Made by a program: the position numbers and the translations under genes | Notes under the pieces: model-generated | Seen by the model: only the letters and a program-made list of their open reading frames with translations | Told to the model about the DNA's origin: nothing | The model's database searches: none | Shown here: positions 62,788 through 64,000 of the stretch, one piece after another | Layout: each line of letters opens with the position of its first letter | Position numbering within the stretch: position 1 is the first letter of the stretch | Source of the DNA: Hahella sp. HN01 | Lineage (GTDB): Bacteria; Pseudomonadota; Gammaproteobacteria; Pseudomonadales; Oleiphilaceae | Assembly: GCF_018986435.1 (NCBI RefSeq) | Contig: NZ_JAHMIN010000008.1 | Coordinates: 124,261 to 188,260, forward strand | Direction: 5' to 3' | DNA length: 64,000 bases

Positions 62788-62970
62788 ATGAAAAGCGACT
62801 GGATTGAGTCTTTTTTAGTGTTTAGTGAGTGCATGAACTTCACTCACGCAGCCGAACGCCTACACATCTCTCAGCCCGCATTGCACGTGAAAATAAAGAA
62901 GTTGTCCGAGCAGTTGCAGACGCCGCTCTATCGCAAGTCCGGTGGAAAACCACCGGCGCGCAAGATTTAA
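62788..62970 (+). pseudogene. Truncated LysR-family regulator (HTH fragment)
   Basis: Sixty codons encode only the N-terminal helix-turn-helix of a LysR regulator (FLVFSECMNFTHAAERLHISQPALHVKIKKLSEQLQTPLYRKS). The frame then departs from the LysR pattern and stops; the effector domain (over 200 residues) is missing. No continuation appears in other frames downstream, so this is a deletion remnant. Confidence 0.75.
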
Positions 62971-63019
62971 AAAGCTGCCTGTTAAAGCACAAGGGGGACT
63001 GGCGGGAGCGGCGTGGGGG

Positions 63020-64000
63020 CTAGAGCGTTACCTCGTGAACGATTGGTTTTCCTTCACGATAAAGCTGTAACTGCTTTTCCATATTTTCGAGGACATCTTT
63101 CGCATCGGAATTGTCTTCCTTAAGCTTTTCTATAGCCGATTTCTGCAAAGATACCGCCGATTCATAGCGTCCATCACTGGCATAGGCTGCGGCTAACGTA
63201 TCAAGCACCGAACTATTTCGCATTTCACTTGGAATACCTTCCGCTATGGCGATCGCCCGCTTTCCATCGCGGATGGATGAATTACTCGACGTCGCCAGCA
63301 GCCACGCAAAATTATTTCGAATACGCTCATCCCCTCCTTCCAGAGCGCGTTCATACCACGAATAGGACTCTTGAAGATTTCTAACAACAAATTTTTTCGT
63401 GAGATATAAGTCCGCAACGTAACCTTGCGCTTCGGCGTCACCTTGCAGCGCGGCAGGTAAACAGCTTAAAAACGCCTTTTCATGCTGCGCATTCTGCACG
63501 CCTTGTTCACATTCCAGCAGCGCCTGAGATTTGACGCCGTTATCAGCAACTACACCGAAAACCAATGTTGTCACTGCAATAAAATTAACAGCCATATGCA
63601 TCAGGATTGGCGCATAGAGACCTCCAATATAGCGATACAAGATCGCAGCGATAAACCCTAAAACAAAGTAATACGGGTAGAGGCTTTGGTTACTATGCAT
63701 CGACATAAAAATCGCGGCCTGGATTATGTTGGCGAACCAAAAGCCGACATAACGCTGGGTAGCGTTGAGGATCACTCCCCGACATAGAATTTCTTCATAT
63801 ATTGGAACCATGACGCCGAACAGCAGCAGGCTGACGGCTAATCCATAGGCCTCATAAGTGGACTTGATATAGTCGTCGACATCTGCGATCACGATTAATT
63901 TCAGATCAGGAAGACACAGTATTGGCGTCATAAACAACAGCCCTACCGCTAACGCTAAGGGCGTCACAATTCCAAGTAAAACGTGGCGATAGCTATGGAA
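63020..64000 (-). CDS. CPBP (CAAX-protease-like) membrane protease with C-terminal Sel1/TPR-like repeats, 5' end outside window
   Basis: The frame is open through the window's right edge, so the N-terminus is missing. The visible 326 residues begin with membrane segments carrying the CPBP glutamic-protease motifs YEEILCRGVI (EExxxR), FMSMHSN and LMHMAVN. A C-terminal soluble part has Sel1/TPR-like helices (PAALQGDAEAQGYVADLYL...YSWYERALEGGDERIRNNFAWLLA). Related eukaryotic enzymes process CAAX proteins; bacterial ones may confer bacteriocin immunity or process peptides. The fusion to repeats suggests protein partner binding. Confidence 0.7.
   Translation of the reverse strand, partial: FHSYRHVLLGIVTPLALAVGLLFMTPILCLPDLKLIVIADVDDYIKSTYEAYGLAVSLLLFGVMVPIYEEILCRGVILNATQRYVGFWFANIIQAAIFMSMHSNQSLYPYYFVLGFIAAILYRYIGGLYAPILMHMAVNFIAVTTLVFGVVADNGVKSQALLECEQGVQNAQHEKAFLSCLPAALQGDAEAQGYVADLYLTKKFVVRNLQESYSWYERALEGGDERIRNNFAWLLATSSNSSIRDGKRAIAIAEGIPSEMRNSSVLDTLAAAYASDGRYESAVSLQKSAIEKLKEDNSDAKDVLENMEKQLQLYREGKPIVHEVTL

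Overview
The window reads as a chromosomal segment of a marine gammaproteobacterium of the Oceanospirillales, most like Hahella. This is judged from gene families, roughly 55% GC and protein style; no database was searched. It mixes ordinary metabolic operons with several accessory modules.

Layout. (1) 1-7.4 kb: the end of a DUF1439 lipoprotein gene, a secreted trypsin with two PPC domains, a FadL-type porin, an M23 peptidase gene with a small MITE-like element at its 5' end, a secreted esterase, and a 600-bp intergenic region full of hairpins that ends in a plus-strand terminator. (2) 7.4-13.3 kb: a TetR-controlled operon (TetR, SDR/DoxX-like protein, DUF2269 protein) divergent from trpB-trpA, then yaiI and an orphan mini-flagellin. 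(3) 13.3-26.1 kb: a glycerol regulon with glpR, glpD, glpK, an AcoR-type sigma-54 activator and a glpSTPQUV-like ABC importer that has a candidate sigma-54 promoter and an array of TGTTCA sites. (4) 26.1-29 kb: a solute-binding protein and a Fur-box exbB-exbD-tonB operon. (5) 29-37.5 kb: an N-acetylglucosamine regulon with a GntR regulator, an ABC importer and nagB-glucosamine kinase-nagA. (6) 37.5-43.1 kb: glutaminase, a candidate type III effector with deaminase-like motifs and its CesT-type chaperone, and an EF-G paralogue preceded by a leader-peptide attenuator.

(7) 43.1-53.1 kb is an NAD+/ADP-ribose/RNA-repair island. NadV, NadM-Nudix, NadR and PnuC make and salvage NAD under two matching NrtR-type operators. 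NrtR is followed on the other strand by a NADAR protein, an ART-like protein, a DraG-type ADP-ribosylglycohydrolase and a type II thioesterase, then an RNA ligase and an HD-kinase end-healing enzyme.

(8) 53.2-64 kb holds an ABC exporter and a divergent tRNA-like gene lying 15 nt upstream of an AT-richer 797-codon-class gene of unknown function. It also holds a second, Rnl5-type RNA ligase, a prolidase, an MddA-like methyltransferase, HD and HAD hydrolases, a LysR fragment and a truncated CPBP protease gene. The strongest candidates for new biology are the tRNA-like/unknown-protein pair next to two RNA ligases, the effector/chaperone pair, and the attenuator before the EF-G paralogue.
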